A stretch of 64,000 nucleotides of DNA from Takakia lepidozioides. Taxonomy: Eukaryota; Streptophyta; Takakiopsida; Takakiales; Takakiaceae. The notes below the pieces were generated by a model. It was not told the origin of the DNA. It was given only the letters and a program-made list of their open reading frames with translations, and ran no database searches. The stretch lies in contig CM060732.1 in assembly GCA_030704615.1 (NCBI GenBank), forward strand, positions 63,037,053 to 63,101,052, in the 5' to 3' direction. Below, piece after piece: positions 11,446-23,029 of this stretch (position 1 is its first letter; every line of letters starts with the position of its first letter). Position numbers and translations under genes: made by a program.

Positions 11446-11872
11446 TACTGCTAGTGGTCTCCCACATGGCGGCCTTTCCGACCAATCGGCTCACTAAAAA
11501 GAAAACAACTGAAAAGCTCAAAAATTAAAATGATATTTCTTCTTTTCTGGCTAAACCCCCTCTTAGGTTTAGCCGAAACCTGTCGACGTGGCCAGCTACA
11601 ATGAGGCAATATCTGTGACTTCGCTTTCGGAAGTTCCCCGTGTTGCAGCGTTGCTCCAAGTCAACAGGCCCGGAAAAGGACAACTGGAGTGCCACGTCAT
11701 CGGGGCGAGGAACGCTGACCGAACAAGAGACACAAAGGGATAAGTTACATGGAGTGTGTCACGCTGCTGCAGCGATCGTCTCTTCCATGCACTGTGACCA
11801 CTTGACGCTTGGGGATTCACGAGTTGTGGATTCAAGAGTTTGAGGTTGAAGAAGATCGCTTGAGCCAAGGAA

Positions 11873-14800
11873 ATGGGTTCAGCGCCGAGCTCCTTAGGAT
11901 CCAGTTCAACTGCTGAGGATGTAACTGCCGGTTTGGACCTGCATTCGAAAACTGTGCTGGTTACTGGTAGCTTACTTAATCCTCCTTTGTTAGAGTCGTC
12001 ATGAACACGTAGTTTACTCTTTGGCATTTTTGCACCCTCTTGATTGCACCCTAATTATCCTCCATCGATGTTTTGATGACAGTTTATGCAGTGTGGTGCC
12101 CTGGCACCAAACCAATTTAATAACCGCTTGCAATTGCCCACTGGATTATTGTTTGGAGGGTTCTTATGAAACAAACAACCACGCAGGTGAGAGATATATA
12201 TCCGTAGAGGAGGGAAACGAAATGTGGAATACATTTGACTTGAATTAGCCCTTGCATAATACCTTGCTTTGCATATCTTCTTGAATCCTGCCAATTGGCC
12301 CTAATGCTAAGATCCAGACACTGCACGCACACATATACAGAGGGAGGAAAGAATCAGGAAGAAGGGGAGGATCGGAGTTGGAGCATTGAGTTCCGATTCT
12401 ACAAGCTATACTCCTAATTCGAAGAGTATGGACGAATAGTCCTTAAGTAGCTTTGTGACACAAGATTCCAGCAGCTTCTGGGTGAATCAGAAGGAAAGAG
12501 ACTACAGAACAGAGTTTCCTCATGAGAACAAGAGAAATGAAATGAAATGAAATGGTGCTTTATAACGTCCGCGGAAAGCTCATAGAGTTTATGGGACAAA
12601 ATGGAAAGAAAAACATGAGAGAAAACAGGAAGCCAGAGAGATAAGCACTATTGTTCTAGTGATTGTCTAAGGGTGAATGCCTCGTGCAGGTAGGCTGCCA
12701 AACATTTCTGATCTTCATAGTGAAAGACCTCAGTGAGAGATTGGGTTCCACGGAATAGACAATGGAATCTCCCACGTATCTCATAGAGAGAGAGAACGTA
12801 TGGATGGCAGCTAAAATCACAGATATGGATTGCAGGAGCGACGTCTGGTTTAGGAATGGAGACATCAAGGGTGTTGGCAAAGAGAGGGGCACATGTCATT
12901 TTAGCTGTCCGCAATACAAAGAAAGGAGAGGAAGTGAAAGCGAAGATTTTGGAGTCGACTCCAACTGCCCTCTTGGATGTTTTGGAACTCGACCTCAACT
13001 CTCTCTCAGCTGTTCGCAAATTCGCAGCTGATTTCAAGTCGAGAAATTTCCCTCTCAATATTCTTATGTAAGCTTTTCCCTCTTAGTATTGATGCACAGA
13101 ACTCCTGCAAATTTTGCTTTGGTAGGTTGAACGAGGAGGGCTTGGAAGTGATGTTGGTCCTGGCTGTGCATGACATTAGACAACTTTGATCTTCGTGAAT
13201 TCTTCTTACCTGGTATAGAGAGCCAGCTGTGGGTAAGCTTACAAAGATCGGCTTGCATATGAACAGCAATAATGCAGGGGTAGTGTTGGGCAATTTCCAG
13301 CAGTCAGAAGATGGTCTTGAGAAGACTTTTGCCACCAATCATATTGGTAAGCCAGAGCATCTCACTCTCTCTTTTTCTCTCATCTCTCTCTCTCTTTTTC
13401 TCCCTGTCCTCTAGGAAGCCTATTGCCATTGGGTGGACTTGATACGGGAGTACATTAATGTCTCTGTGACTAAATGCCGGCCTTGTGACCTCGTGTCCTT
13501 GTTTGTTTCGACCTGAAGCGCTTTGCTCCAGGTAAGGTAGTGCATTGGATTTAGTTGGAAAGCTTGGGGCCTTTCCCTCTTTAGAATATGCCTACACGGG
13601 CCATTCCCTGCAACTCCCTGGAGAGATCGGTAACAAGCGGACCCCTACCGCTTGGGGGCAGCCCCTCCGCCCAAATTGGGCAGTCGTATGCTCTGTATAG
13701 CATACTCGGCACTTGGGCTCGGGTTGGTTCCTGTGCTTAAACTTACAGCCTGCGAGATCAATCAAAATTTTAGATCCTATCAACATCAACACTCCCCAGG
13801 GTGATGGTTAATGGTTCCATCTCGAGACTTGATAACAGGGGTACGTTGAAGGTTGCAATGACCAAAAGTGCTTCTAATAGAGTCCCACATCAATTCAATC
13901 TCAAAGAAGTTCGTCCCTTGACTGGCTGGAGAGCGGTCTTAGACATTGGTGATTCAATGGGGCGCTCTAGGGAGACAACCAAGGGCAAGGACTTCAACTT
14001 GAGAGTTTCTAATCGGTTTGATGCTCTGAATGAGGTTGAATCCAAACAGCCAGAAGGACAAGATGCCCCTAAGTGTACAAAACCTGAACGTCCTGAATCT
14101 GAAGGATTTGGTACTCTGAATGGTTTACCAATCCTCAAAGTTTACACAAGACGAACAAATTCTATACACGGGGTAATTGTCCCCAAGCCGTCAGATGGAC
14201 AATCTGTCCCTAAGTGTGCAGAGCCTGAACGTTGTGTAACTGAAGGATTTGGTACTCTAAATGGTTTACCAATCCTCAAAGTCTACACAAGACGAGCAAA
14301 ATCTACACACGGGGTAATTGTCCCCAAGCAGTCTGACGGACAATATACCCCTAAGTGTGCGGAGCCTGTGCGTCGTGTAACTGAAGGATTTGGTACCCTG
14401 AATGGTTTACCAATTCTCAAAGTCTACACAAGACGAGCAAAATCTACACATGGGGTAACTGTCCCCCTTTGCAGAACGGTTGGCCGTCCAGGAGCAATCA
14501 CAAGCTACCTAGACGACAAACAATTCACATGCAAAGGGCTGGCTTGCGGCTGGCCACTTTCAACTTCTCAGGGCTTACTAACCAAAGGAAACAACTCGAA
14601 GTGGGACAAGTCCTTTGGACTAATGATATTCATATCTGTGCTGGCAAGAAACATGGGAAACGTCGGATAAACTGGTTGGAGATGTCAATGGTTATAAATG
14701 GGCAGATAGGATGTGTACTCTCAAGGCAGCCTCTGCCAAACGCGGTCAAAAATCCGTGATTTCTTGTTTGATAATTGTGAAATTATCAACAAGGTTTGAG

Positions 14801-17800
14801 GTACGAGCCTAGTATCTGGCTAAAACTGAATCTGAAGGGCGGCATGAGTACGAAGGACCTCTTTGTGGGTTGTGTTTACATGCCCACAGAGGGACCCTTA
14901 GTGCTGACGCAGACAAAGCCTTCGAAGATGTAAAGCTGGACTGTGCTTCGTTCCTTGCCAAAGGTCAGGTAGTGCTATTGGGTGACGTCAATGCCCGGGT
15001 GGGCAAAGGGCTCCATCAGGACGATATCATTGGGCCTTTTGGTGAGGACGAGCTGAATTCTAATGGCAGACGGTTAATTAACTGTCTGGAAGAGCTTCAG
15101 CTTTTGACCTTGAATAACAGGACAAGAGGTGACCAAGTGCAGTGGACTCGTGAGAAATCCCAAACTGGGGAACATTCCATTGTGGACTATATCATAATGG
15201 ACAAAAATTTGTTTCCCCAGTGTGCCGATGTGTTGATCGACAGAACTGATATTGGTACCTCTGACCACTTCCTGGTTTGGACTGAGATCAAAAGGTGTTT
15301 TCCCAACACCAAGAGATCTGTGAAACGTTCGATTCGGAAGTGGCGCATAGAAAAATTCCATAATGAGGAGGTCAAGGCTGAGTACGTCCAGGCCTTGCAA
15401 GAGGCTCTCCCTCACTTTGTCCAATCGCTCCAAGAACCTTCAGTCTCGCTCTGACAACGCAAGAAATGAAGTCGAAAGAGCAGTGACTCTTGGGAGAGTT
15501 TCGTTTCCTCCGTGGCTGACAAGATCATTGGGAGGAAACTAATTGTCTGCGGTAGAGCTGTTAATTGGTGGACCAATGAGATCAAACTCAAGATAGCTGA
15601 GAGACGAGCCCTCTATAAGAGTGCTGCAATTTGAAAACCAACAGAGAATTGTGGGCGAGGTACTACCAGCTCCGTAAAGATATCAATCAGCTTGTTAGGT
15701 CTCAGAAGAAATTATACTGGGATAAGTTATACAGTGAAATAAACTCAAACCATGGTGGTAATGACAAGAAATTCTGGTTGGCCCTTCAACGTTTGTACAA
15801 GCCTAAAAACGGTCAGCAAGTACAAGCGCTGAAGACTACTAAAGGTGCAGTGGTGACTTCATCGGTTGACATTGTCAAAACCTTTGAAAATCACTACAGT
15901 ATCCTTGGCAGAACTTCTAGGTCTAACAGTGAGGGGTCTTCTGCTGAATGGAGGGACACAGTTGGAAAAACTGTTCCTATGATTCAAAACAGCCCTGATG
16001 AACTGGAGTATATTTCAATGGCTTATAACGCTCCCATTAGTTCTTCTGAGATTGTGGAAGCAATTGAACATTTAAATGGATATAAAGCTGGTGGACCTGA
16101 TGGTATTGTCAACGAGCTTATCAAGCACGGTGGCGATCCCATGATAGAGGCCCTAGTTCTCCTCTTTAACCTTATCTGGAAGACTGAAATGATCCCCTTT
16201 CGCTGGCGACAGGGGGTCATTGTCAATCTATACAAGAAGGGTGACAGAGAAGAACCGGGGAACTACCGTGGCATCACGCTCCTCAATGCTGTTGGCAAGA
16301 CATTCTGCAGAGTTATAAGTACTCGTCTCGAGGTTGATCTGGAGTCTAGAGGTTGTTTCCACGAAGGCCAAGCTGGCTTTCGGCGAAACAGGGGCTGTGT
16401 GGATCATATCTTCACTCTAAGCCAGATTATCAGGGAAGGAAAAAAGAAGGGAAACCCACTTATGTTTTTTTCCTGGATGTCAAAAAGGCTTATGACACAG
16501 TGTGGAGAGATGGCCTATGGTTCCGCCTCTGGTCTTGTGGGATCAAGGGAAAGATGTGGAGAGTTGTCCACAACTTGTATGCTCACACCAAAAGCTGTGT
16601 CACTGTTACGGACAGAAGTCCAACTTCTTTGACATAGACCAAGGTGTAGCTCAAGGATGTACTCTCTCCCCTCTGCTCTTCAATGTTTTCATCAATCAAC
16701 TCCTCGAGGATGTGGAAAGTGAGGGATTTGGGTTAAGGGTGGGTGATACCACCATACCAGCCCTTATGTTTGCGGATGACTTCGCAGGCATAGGGGAGAC
16801 TCCAACCAATCTCCAGGAGTTGATTGATTGCGCGAAGAGATACTTTGATCTTTGGGGGCTAGAGGCTAATGTCAGCAAATGTGCAGTGGTAGCATTCAAC
16901 GACAGAGGAGAGGGAGGAAGTGATCTTAAGTGGCAGTGGGGTAGCCAAGAGATCCCGGTCCTCCCTTCCTACACATACCTGGGCGTTGAGTTTTCCTCCA
17001 ATTGTAATTGGGATGCACATATCCGGAAAGTTGTTCAAACTGGCAAGGGCAAAGCTCTGGGGCTCACTAAATTTTTCCACTGCAGAGGGGTCAACTCTGA
17101 GGTTAAGAAAACCATGCTTTGTCGCGTTATTAGACCTGCCTTGGAGTACGGATCTGCTATATGGGTTGATAACTCCAACCAGGCTAAGTCTCTAGAATCC
17201 ATTCAAGTGGGGGTGCTTAAGGAGTGTATGTCAGCATGCTCCAAAACAGCCAATGTGGCTGTTCGGGGTGAGTTTGGCATTCCATCCTTAAGCTCCCGAC
17301 GAGATGAATTCAAGGTCAGATGGTGGGGTCAGCTGCAACATATGCCCAACACCAGATATCCTAAGTTAATCAACTCTATGTCTTGGAAACAGGACCGCCC
17401 TGTCAAACAGGCTAAGTCCTGGCAGAAGAGAGTAGAAGAGATTCTCAAGGACCTGGACCTGGATCCGCAAGTCTTGACCCTGCTGGATAAATCTGACTTA
17501 GAGGCTGTAGTGTCCAAAGCCATGTCTGTTGCCATGAGATTGTCTGATGAAAATGAAGTTAGGCAGAAAACTTCCCTGAACTTGTTTCCAGTCAGTGACA
17601 TGGGGGAGGACATCTTGGATGACCTCAAGGGTCTACCCACTCTCGGCACTAGACTGAAATTTAAACTCAGGGCAGGAAGCCTACCTTTGAACAGCAAACA
17701 GAAGCAGAGAGGAAAGGGAGAGTGCAATTGCCCGTTGTGTGGGCAATCTGAAGACAGTATTCATTTTCTGATACACTGTCCGGGGTTCTCTCACCAAAGA

Positions 17801-20800
17801 GACGCTCTCTTCAACTCTATCAAGGGAATTGTGCCTGTACCCCTGTTTACCAACTTTGAAAGTCTCGAGGCTGAGCCAAAAGCCCAGGCCCTCCTGAGGC
17901 CTAGTTTTTGGGCAAATCACACACAGCAGATTGATGCTTGTGTGAAGGGATTTCTAGAGGATATCTGGAAAACCCGGATTAATTCTTTATATGAAGGTAA
18001 GTCTTACTACCAACGTCAGCCCCTGAGGCCAATTTCAGTAAATGTGCAGTGGTGGCATTCAACGATAGAGGAGAGGGAGGAAGTGATCTTAAGTGGCAGT
18101 GGGGTAGCCAAGAGATCCCAGTCCTCCCTTCCTACACATACCTGGGCGTTGAGTTTTCCTCCAACTGTAACTGGGATGCACACATCCAGAAAGTTGTTCA
18201 AACTGGCAAGGGCAAAGCGATGAGTCTCACTAAATTTTTTCACTGCAGAGGGATTAACTCTGAGGTCAAGAAAACCTTGCTTTGCCGCATTATTAGACCT
18301 GCCTTGGAGTACGGATCTGCTATATGGGTTGATAACTCCAACCAGGCTAAGTCTCTAGAATCCATTCAAGTGGGGGTGCTTAAGGAGTGCATGTCAGCAT
18401 GCTCCAAAACAGCCAATGTGGCTGTTCGGGGTGAGTTTGGCATCCCTTCCTTAAGCTCCCGACGAATTCAAGGTCAGATGGTGGGGTCAGTTGCAACACA
18501 TGTCCAACACCAGATACCCTAAGTTAATCGACTCTATATCATGGAAACAGGACCGCCCTGTCAAACAGGCTAAGTCCTGGCAGAAGAGAGTAGAAGAGAT
18601 TCTCAAGGATCTGAATCTGGACCCGCAAGTCTTGACCTTGCTGGATAAATCTGACTTAGAGTCTGTAGTGTCCAAAGCCATGTCTGTTACCAGCAAATTT
18701 TCTGATGCAAATGAAGTTAGGCAGAAAACTTCCCTGAACCTGTTTCCAGTCTGGGACATGGGGGAGGATATCATGGATGATCTCAAGGGTCTACCCACTC
18801 TCGGCACCAGACTGAAATTTAAACTCAGGGCAGGAAGCCTACCTTTGAACAGTAAACAGAAGCAGAGAGGAAAGGGAGAGTGCAATTGCCCGTTGTGTGG
18901 GCCCTAAGACAATATTCATTTTCTGATACACTGTCCGGGGTACTCTCACCAGAGAGAAGCTCTCCTCCAATCTATCAAGAGAATTGTGCCTGTACCTCTG
19001 TTTACCAACTTTGAAAGTCTCGAGGCTGAGCCAAAAGCCCAGGCCCTTCTGAGGCCTAGTTTTTGGGCAAATCACACACAGCAGATTGATGCTTGTGTGA
19101 AGGGATTTCTAGAGGATATCTGGGAAACCCGAATTAATTCTATTTATAAAGGTAAGTCTTACTACCAATGTCAGCCCCTGACGGAGGTAGGTTCTGTCCC
19201 TTTGGTTTCCGCTCAAACTGGGTGCGGGGTCAATGGCCACAAGGCTACGGCAAACAACGTCTTATGTGTACATTCTCTCTCTCTCTCTCTCTCCCTGGTA
19301 CCTGTTGGTGTGAAGGGATTTCTAGAGGATATCTGGAATACTCGGATCAATTGCATGTTTCAAGGTAAGTCATATTACCGGCGTCAGACCCTGACAAAGG
19401 TAGTTTCTGTCCCTTTGTGTTCTGCTCAAACTGGGCTCAGGGTCAATCACCACAAGGCTAAGGCAAACAACGTCCTATGAGTACATTCTCTCTCCCTGGT
19501 AGCCCTGCACGCAGCCCAGAGTGACGAGCGGAAGCCTCCTGTGCCCCAAGCATGTCATTTTTGTGGTAAATGCAGGGCTATAAAATTAATATCTAAAAAC
19601 AATACTCTGCAACCAGGCTGTCGAGTTTGCATGCGGACAAGTGCCTCTTTGAGCACCATAATGGCAGTTGCGTGAAAATAACTTAATACCTACAGCTGAG
19701 CTGTGGGGACCCTGGTGGGTGCGAACCCAACGAAAGGCTCCGAGAGGGTTAGTTTCCCGCAGGGCCAATGGCCATGCTATGGCAAGCCAACAATTGTAGG
19801 GAACAGCATGAGTATATTCTCTCTTTCCCTGGTGGGTGTGAACCTCGAAAAAGGTTCGGGGAGTAGTTCACAAGGGGTCAATGGTTACAGCAAGCCAACG
19901 TTTGCAGGGAACGGCATTAGTACATTTTCTCTCTCTGCATGATTTTGTTTCAAGAAGCTAAGCTGCATTGTATGATTGCAATGTTCTAGTGTTTCAATAT
20001 GGTGGTCCACAAGAACCTTTATTAATATCCTGGTGTTTGTTTGCAGGTTCATTTCTTCTGACCAATCTACTGCTTGATACTTTGAAAGCAACTGCCAAGG
20101 AGACTGGAGAGCAGGGGCGCATTGTGATTTTGTCATCTGAGGCTCATAAGCACACTTACAAGGAAGGAATTCGCTTTGACACGTTGAATGATGAAAAGAG
20201 GTATAAAGAGAACACATGGTGAAGCTAGTGTCACAGAGTCAGCCGAGTTTTACACCTTTCTGGTGTTGGAAAGAGGTTGTACTCATTGACTGCTGTTTTC
20301 AAATGTTGGCTATAATGTACCTTTTTAGGGCATACTCCCCATTGGACACCCCTCCTAGATAGTTTGAGGCGTTTTTGGCCCACAAAACATCTGAAAGTCT
20401 ACCTGGAATCGCCATTGTACTCCTGTACACCCAAGAACAATCTGGTTACAGAATTTGTAGTTCTGATGTATGCACTGTATTGACATCCTACTCCAAAGCA
20501 TTAGGCTTGATTCCAACACTTCCTTAGCTGGAAACGAATGTGATAAGATTTGCTGCTGTGCACAGCTAGTCACACTGTTAGAGAAAAAGGCCAGATATTG
20601 GCAGAGAAGAGAGAGATAGAGATTCTAAATCAGAGTGGACGTAACACAGTGGGCATGGGTAAGCAGTTACAAAGCTTGGGCTGCATATGGACAATCCAAG
20701 CTGGCCAACATTCTTCACGCTAAAGAGCTTGCTCAACGTCTCCAGGTTAGTCAACAGTCTCTGTTGCTTAGTGTAACACTAACGTGGCCAGGGGAGTGGA

Positions 20801-21919
20801 AGTAAGTTTCTCCAATGTACCATACTTGCTGACATTGCCTCAGGATTTTAGCCCTCTAATGTGATAGTAGTGTCACAAGCTACAAAATCGGACTGCCAAG
20901 ACTGCGGCTGCAAAAACTGGACTAAAATGTTGACTAAGTGGGTGTGTAATTTAATGGTTGCGCATTACTTCCTAGGAAGGGGGAGAGTTAGGATGAGATG
21001 GAATTCAGGAATGGATGGAGTCAGTGCAAATTCGTATTCGAAAAGACATGGTGCTCATGAAAAAACGTGCTGCAATTGAGCAGGAAGAAGGAGCAAATGT
21101 GACCGCTAATTCCCTTCACCCTGGAGTTATCGTTACCAACTTTGGCAAGGGCCAACTTGCAGTCCTCAACCGTAAGCCCCGTCTACTTACCTGGGTACCC
21201 GTTAGGGAGAAGGTGCAGGGAGGACGCATCTATTGCTGCTCCAATGACAGTGATGTCTGAGAGCATAGACATATCTAGTTAAGAAGAAGAAAAGAATTTT
21301 TTATACTTTTTACTTCGTTCTTCTCTTGCACCCCTGCCTCTTTATGATTAATGTGACGTGGGGAAACAAGGCAAGACAAGTGATTTTTCTTTTTGGAAAG
21401 AGGAGTACAGCATGTCCCTGAAAAAACGTCTCTTCGTGTTTGTAACAGCTGTGACCATGAACATTCTCAGGCTATTCACGAAATCAGTTTCTCAGGTAAG
21501 ATTTCAGTGAGATCCATGTGTTGCATTAGAAATGTGAAAGTATGCCTGCTTTTGTCTTCAAGATTTGCTGACCTCTTGAAATCTCTCTTGGATGTGGCTG
21601 ACATGGAGAGAGAATCTCCACTGCTGGAGTGAGCTTCCAGTGATGAGAGTGGCCCAGTTCCTGCCTCTTCTATTTCTTAACAGTTCCTTGAATACAGCAT
21701 GCTGAAGTTCAGCTTTGCTGCGTCTCAGTTTATTGTTTTCTGTGTATACAGGGTGCGGCAACAACATGCTATGTGGCAACTCATCCTGATGTTGAGGGGG
21801 TCTCTGGAAAATATTTCCGTGACTGCAAAGAAAACAACAATATGTCTGAGAAGGCCAAAGACGGAGAGTTGGCAGCTCAACTATGGCAGTACAGTGAGGA
21901 ATTTGTTGCTTCACATTGA
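11873..21919 (+). CDS. TIC32: TIC32-like short-chain dehydrogenase, eight exons
   Basis: NADP(H)-dependent short-chain dehydrogenase closest to the plant TIC32/retinol-dehydrogenase-like group; Arabidopsis TIC32 sits at the chloroplast inner envelope import channel. Exons read from splice sites and phase: 11873-11966, 12836-13067, 13267-13346, 20047-20200, 20667-20745, 21084-21171, 21449-21495, 21752-21919. They join without frame breaks to 313 codons plus stop, the usual family length. Seen: cofactor motif T31-G32-ATS-G36-L-G38, NNAG at 110-113, catalytic Ser near 166, and catalytic Tyr194-xxx-Lys198 (YGQSK). The C-terminus has the family phrase [20 protein letters not shown]. Exon 7 (47 nt) is the least certain. 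Intron 3 is 6,700 bp and holds a same-strand LINE, which the gene must splice out. Being inner-envelope rather than a general SDR is inference. Confidence 0.88.
12530..12790. repeat. Dispersed repeat, inverted copy at 22.76-23.02 kb
   Basis: Lies in intron 1 of the TIC32-like gene. Its complement resembles 22760-23020, sharing for example GATTCCA(T/C)TGTCT(A/G)TTCCGTG and the block with ATAACGTCCGC. Read on the minus strand here and the plus strand there, both give a similar peptide ([13 protein letters not shown] / [13 protein letters not shown]). This could be an unrecognised protein-coding remnant or part of a transposon. Confidence 0.55.
13801..14670 (+). CDS. LINE ORF1-like protein with 47-residue repeats
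   Basis: Frame of 289 residues opening the LINE. A 141-nt unit (47 residues) starting [17 protein letters not shown] begins at 14104, 14245 and 14386, giving about 2.6 copies. Each full unit has a KCAEP phrase. No RRM or CCHC knuckle, the usual ORF1 nucleic-acid-binding domains, is seen. The last ~60 residues run in a different frame from the endonuclease that starts near 14530, so the frame may end artificially. If an ORF1 protein, it would bind the element RNA; the repeat function is unknown. Confidence 0.55.
   Translation: MMVNGSISRLDNRGTLKVAMTKSASNRVPHQFNLKEVRPLTGWRAVLDIGDSMGRSRETTKGKDFNLRVSNRFDALNEVESKQPEGQDAPKCTKPERPESEGFGTLNGLPILKVYTRRTNSIHGVIVPKPSDGQSVPKCAEPERCVTEGFGTLNGLPILKVYTRRAKSTHGVIVPKQSDGQYTPKCAEPVRRVTEGFGTLNGLPILKVYTRRAKSTHGVTVPLCRTVGRPGAITSYLDDKQFTCKGLACGWPLSTSQGLLTKGNNSKWDKSFGLMIFISVLARNMGNVG
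14530..15454 (+). pseudogene. LINE endonuclease domain, frame-broken
   Basis: The start of an exonuclease-endonuclease-phosphatase domain is read at about 14545 ([17 protein letters not shown]), the usual first strand of LINE endonucleases. After a frame break, the 14870-15454 frame gives GDVNARVG, the NGRRL loop, VDYII and the catalytic SDHFLV near the end. The domain would nick target DNA to prime reverse transcription. At least two frame shifts separate the halves. Confidence 0.75.
15631..18026 (+). pseudogene. LINE reverse transcriptase and C-terminal knuckle
   Basis: Reverse transcriptase fingers in 15631-16465 ([45 protein letters not shown]). The frame then shifts to [16 protein letters not shown] (from about 16460) and again to [18 protein letters not shown] (from about 16633). 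The catalytic box is LMFADDFAG near 16765. Thumb and connection follow, then the zinc-knuckle-like CNCPLCGQ...HFLIHC (17724-17780). The two frame shifts lie within 180 bp of each other. A single-base loss and gain would explain them. Confidence 0.85.
16864..19190 (+). repeat. Tandem duplication of LINE 3' half, 1,163-bp period
   Basis: The segment beginning near 16864 (just after the FADD box) recurs beginning near 18027. GTGCAGTGGT starts at 16881 and 18044. The two copies are highly similar through the knuckle (17724 and 18880) to GGATTTCTAGAGGATATCTG (17947 and 19102). In copy 2 the knuckle reads CNCPLCGP then stops, and one small deletion near 18465 breaks the frame. The second copy has no reverse transcriptase core. 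Confidence 0.9.
19186..19945 (+). repeat. LINE tail: degenerate ~110-220-bp repeats
   Basis: Four units share GGGTCAATGG / GCAA(G)CCAACGT / AGTACATTCTCTCTCTC-like phrases. They lie near 19230, 19440, 19760 and 19880, each ending in a CT-rich run with CCCTGGT. A short copy of the LINE C-terminal segment (GTGAAGGGATTTCTAGAGGA, 19312) lies between the first two. It looks like repeated slippage or template jumping at the LINE 3' end. Confidence 0.6.
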
Positions 21920-21984
21920 GAAGAGGTGATGACAAGTTGAAATCTCATCAAGCTGTGGAGCAAGTGATTGAGATGCTCAAGAAA

Positions 21985-22310
21985 TTCCACAGAAATTCAA
22001 CAGAGCTTCATGCAAGTTTAGGACTATTTTTCCTTCAACATTCTGCCATATACGTGATCTACACCGTATCTACCACCCCAGACTGTGACATTTCCCCATT
22101 GCAGTTCCCGGAATCACCTGTTGGCATCTCCTCCTCTATTGCTCTTTTTTATCTGAAGCTGATGCTGCTCTATGTGAGGGTCTCAATCTTGAGTCCAGGT
22201 CTCTGCAGACATATTTCGACTGCATGACCAGTCCATCTATTAGCAAATAGATTGGCAGGTGCCTGGCATAGCCCTACTTATGTTTGTTGGCCTTATGGAG
22301 AGGGTCAGAG
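21985..22310 (+). repeat. Long inverted repeat, left arm
   Basis: Complementary to 24134-24475. Shared blocks include GACATTTCCCCATTGCAGTT, GAATCACCTGTTGG, GGTCTCAATCTTGAGTCCAG, GGCAGGTGCCT and CTACTTATGTTTGTTGG. Arms are roughly 330 bp with scattered mismatches. The spacer (22311-24133) holds the WD40 fragment. The left arm begins some 65 bp after the TIC32-like stop codon. Confidence 0.8.
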
Positions 22311-22759
22311 GTATATTAATTGTGAGTTAAAGATCTGTGCTGTTATCAGAAGAGTGTCCTGACTGTCGTTGACTCACTTGGAGGCCTGAATGGTGTTGAA
22401 GACAAAGAATGCCAAATAAGCAATTGACAGAGTATGTTTTTAATTCTGATAACCAGCCCAAGGCACGCAATCGATCACATCCTGTCCGTGCGTGCCTGAC
22501 ATGTTCTGTACAAAAAGTCGATGTGTGACAGCAGCAGCCAACTGTCGCGTAGAAGTGACGGTGGGTGCGGCCTATTTACTTATCTGCACCTTTATCTCCC
22601 TCTCTTCTAAGGGCATTGGGGCGATTCAGGGTGGCTCCCACAATTACTGATCTCTGGTAGATGGGAAAACTTGCAGCGAGAAGACCGCCTATGCCCAGCA
22701 TGCACTTGGGCCCAACCGTTGTATCGAAACTGAAGAACTCTTCTTCTTTTAGTGCCCTC

Positions 22760-23020
22760 TTTACTATGAGGCCGTTGAGATCTGTGGGAGATTCCACTGT
22801 CTGTTCCGTGAAACTCAATCTCTCATTCATTACGAGGATCAGAAATGGTTGGCAGCTTATATGAACGGAAGCTTTGACGGCAAACCCTTGAGTAGTTGCT
22901 TTTGGGCTGACTCTGTCTTTTATCCTCTCTTGTTTCTTGCTTTTCTTTTGTCCCATAAGCTCTTCGAGCTTTCTGCGGACGTTATAAATTTCCATTTCAT
23001 TTCCTTTCTCTTCGCCCTTC
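22760..23020. repeat. Dispersed repeat, second copy
   Basis: Inverted counterpart of 12530-12790 in TIC32 intron 1. The plus strand reads [16 protein letters not shown] and YEDQKWLAAY. It is followed within about 10 bp by the WD40-derived fragment. Confidence 0.55.
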
Positions 23021-23029
23021 GAGTTTAGC

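Larger units (their letters stand above)
13592..19500 (+). mobile_element. LINE retrotransposon inside intron 3
   Basis: Non-LTR retrotransposon in the same orientation as the host gene. Order: possible 5' leader (13592-13800), an ORF1-like frame with 47-residue repeats, apurinic endonuclease, reverse transcriptase, a C-terminal Cys/His knuckle, and a CT-rich tail. Several frame breaks (near 14670-14870, 15454-15631 and 16460-16640) make it inactive as read. The exact 5' end and target duplications were not found, so the boundaries are approximate. The 3' half is tandemly duplicated. Confidence 0.85.
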
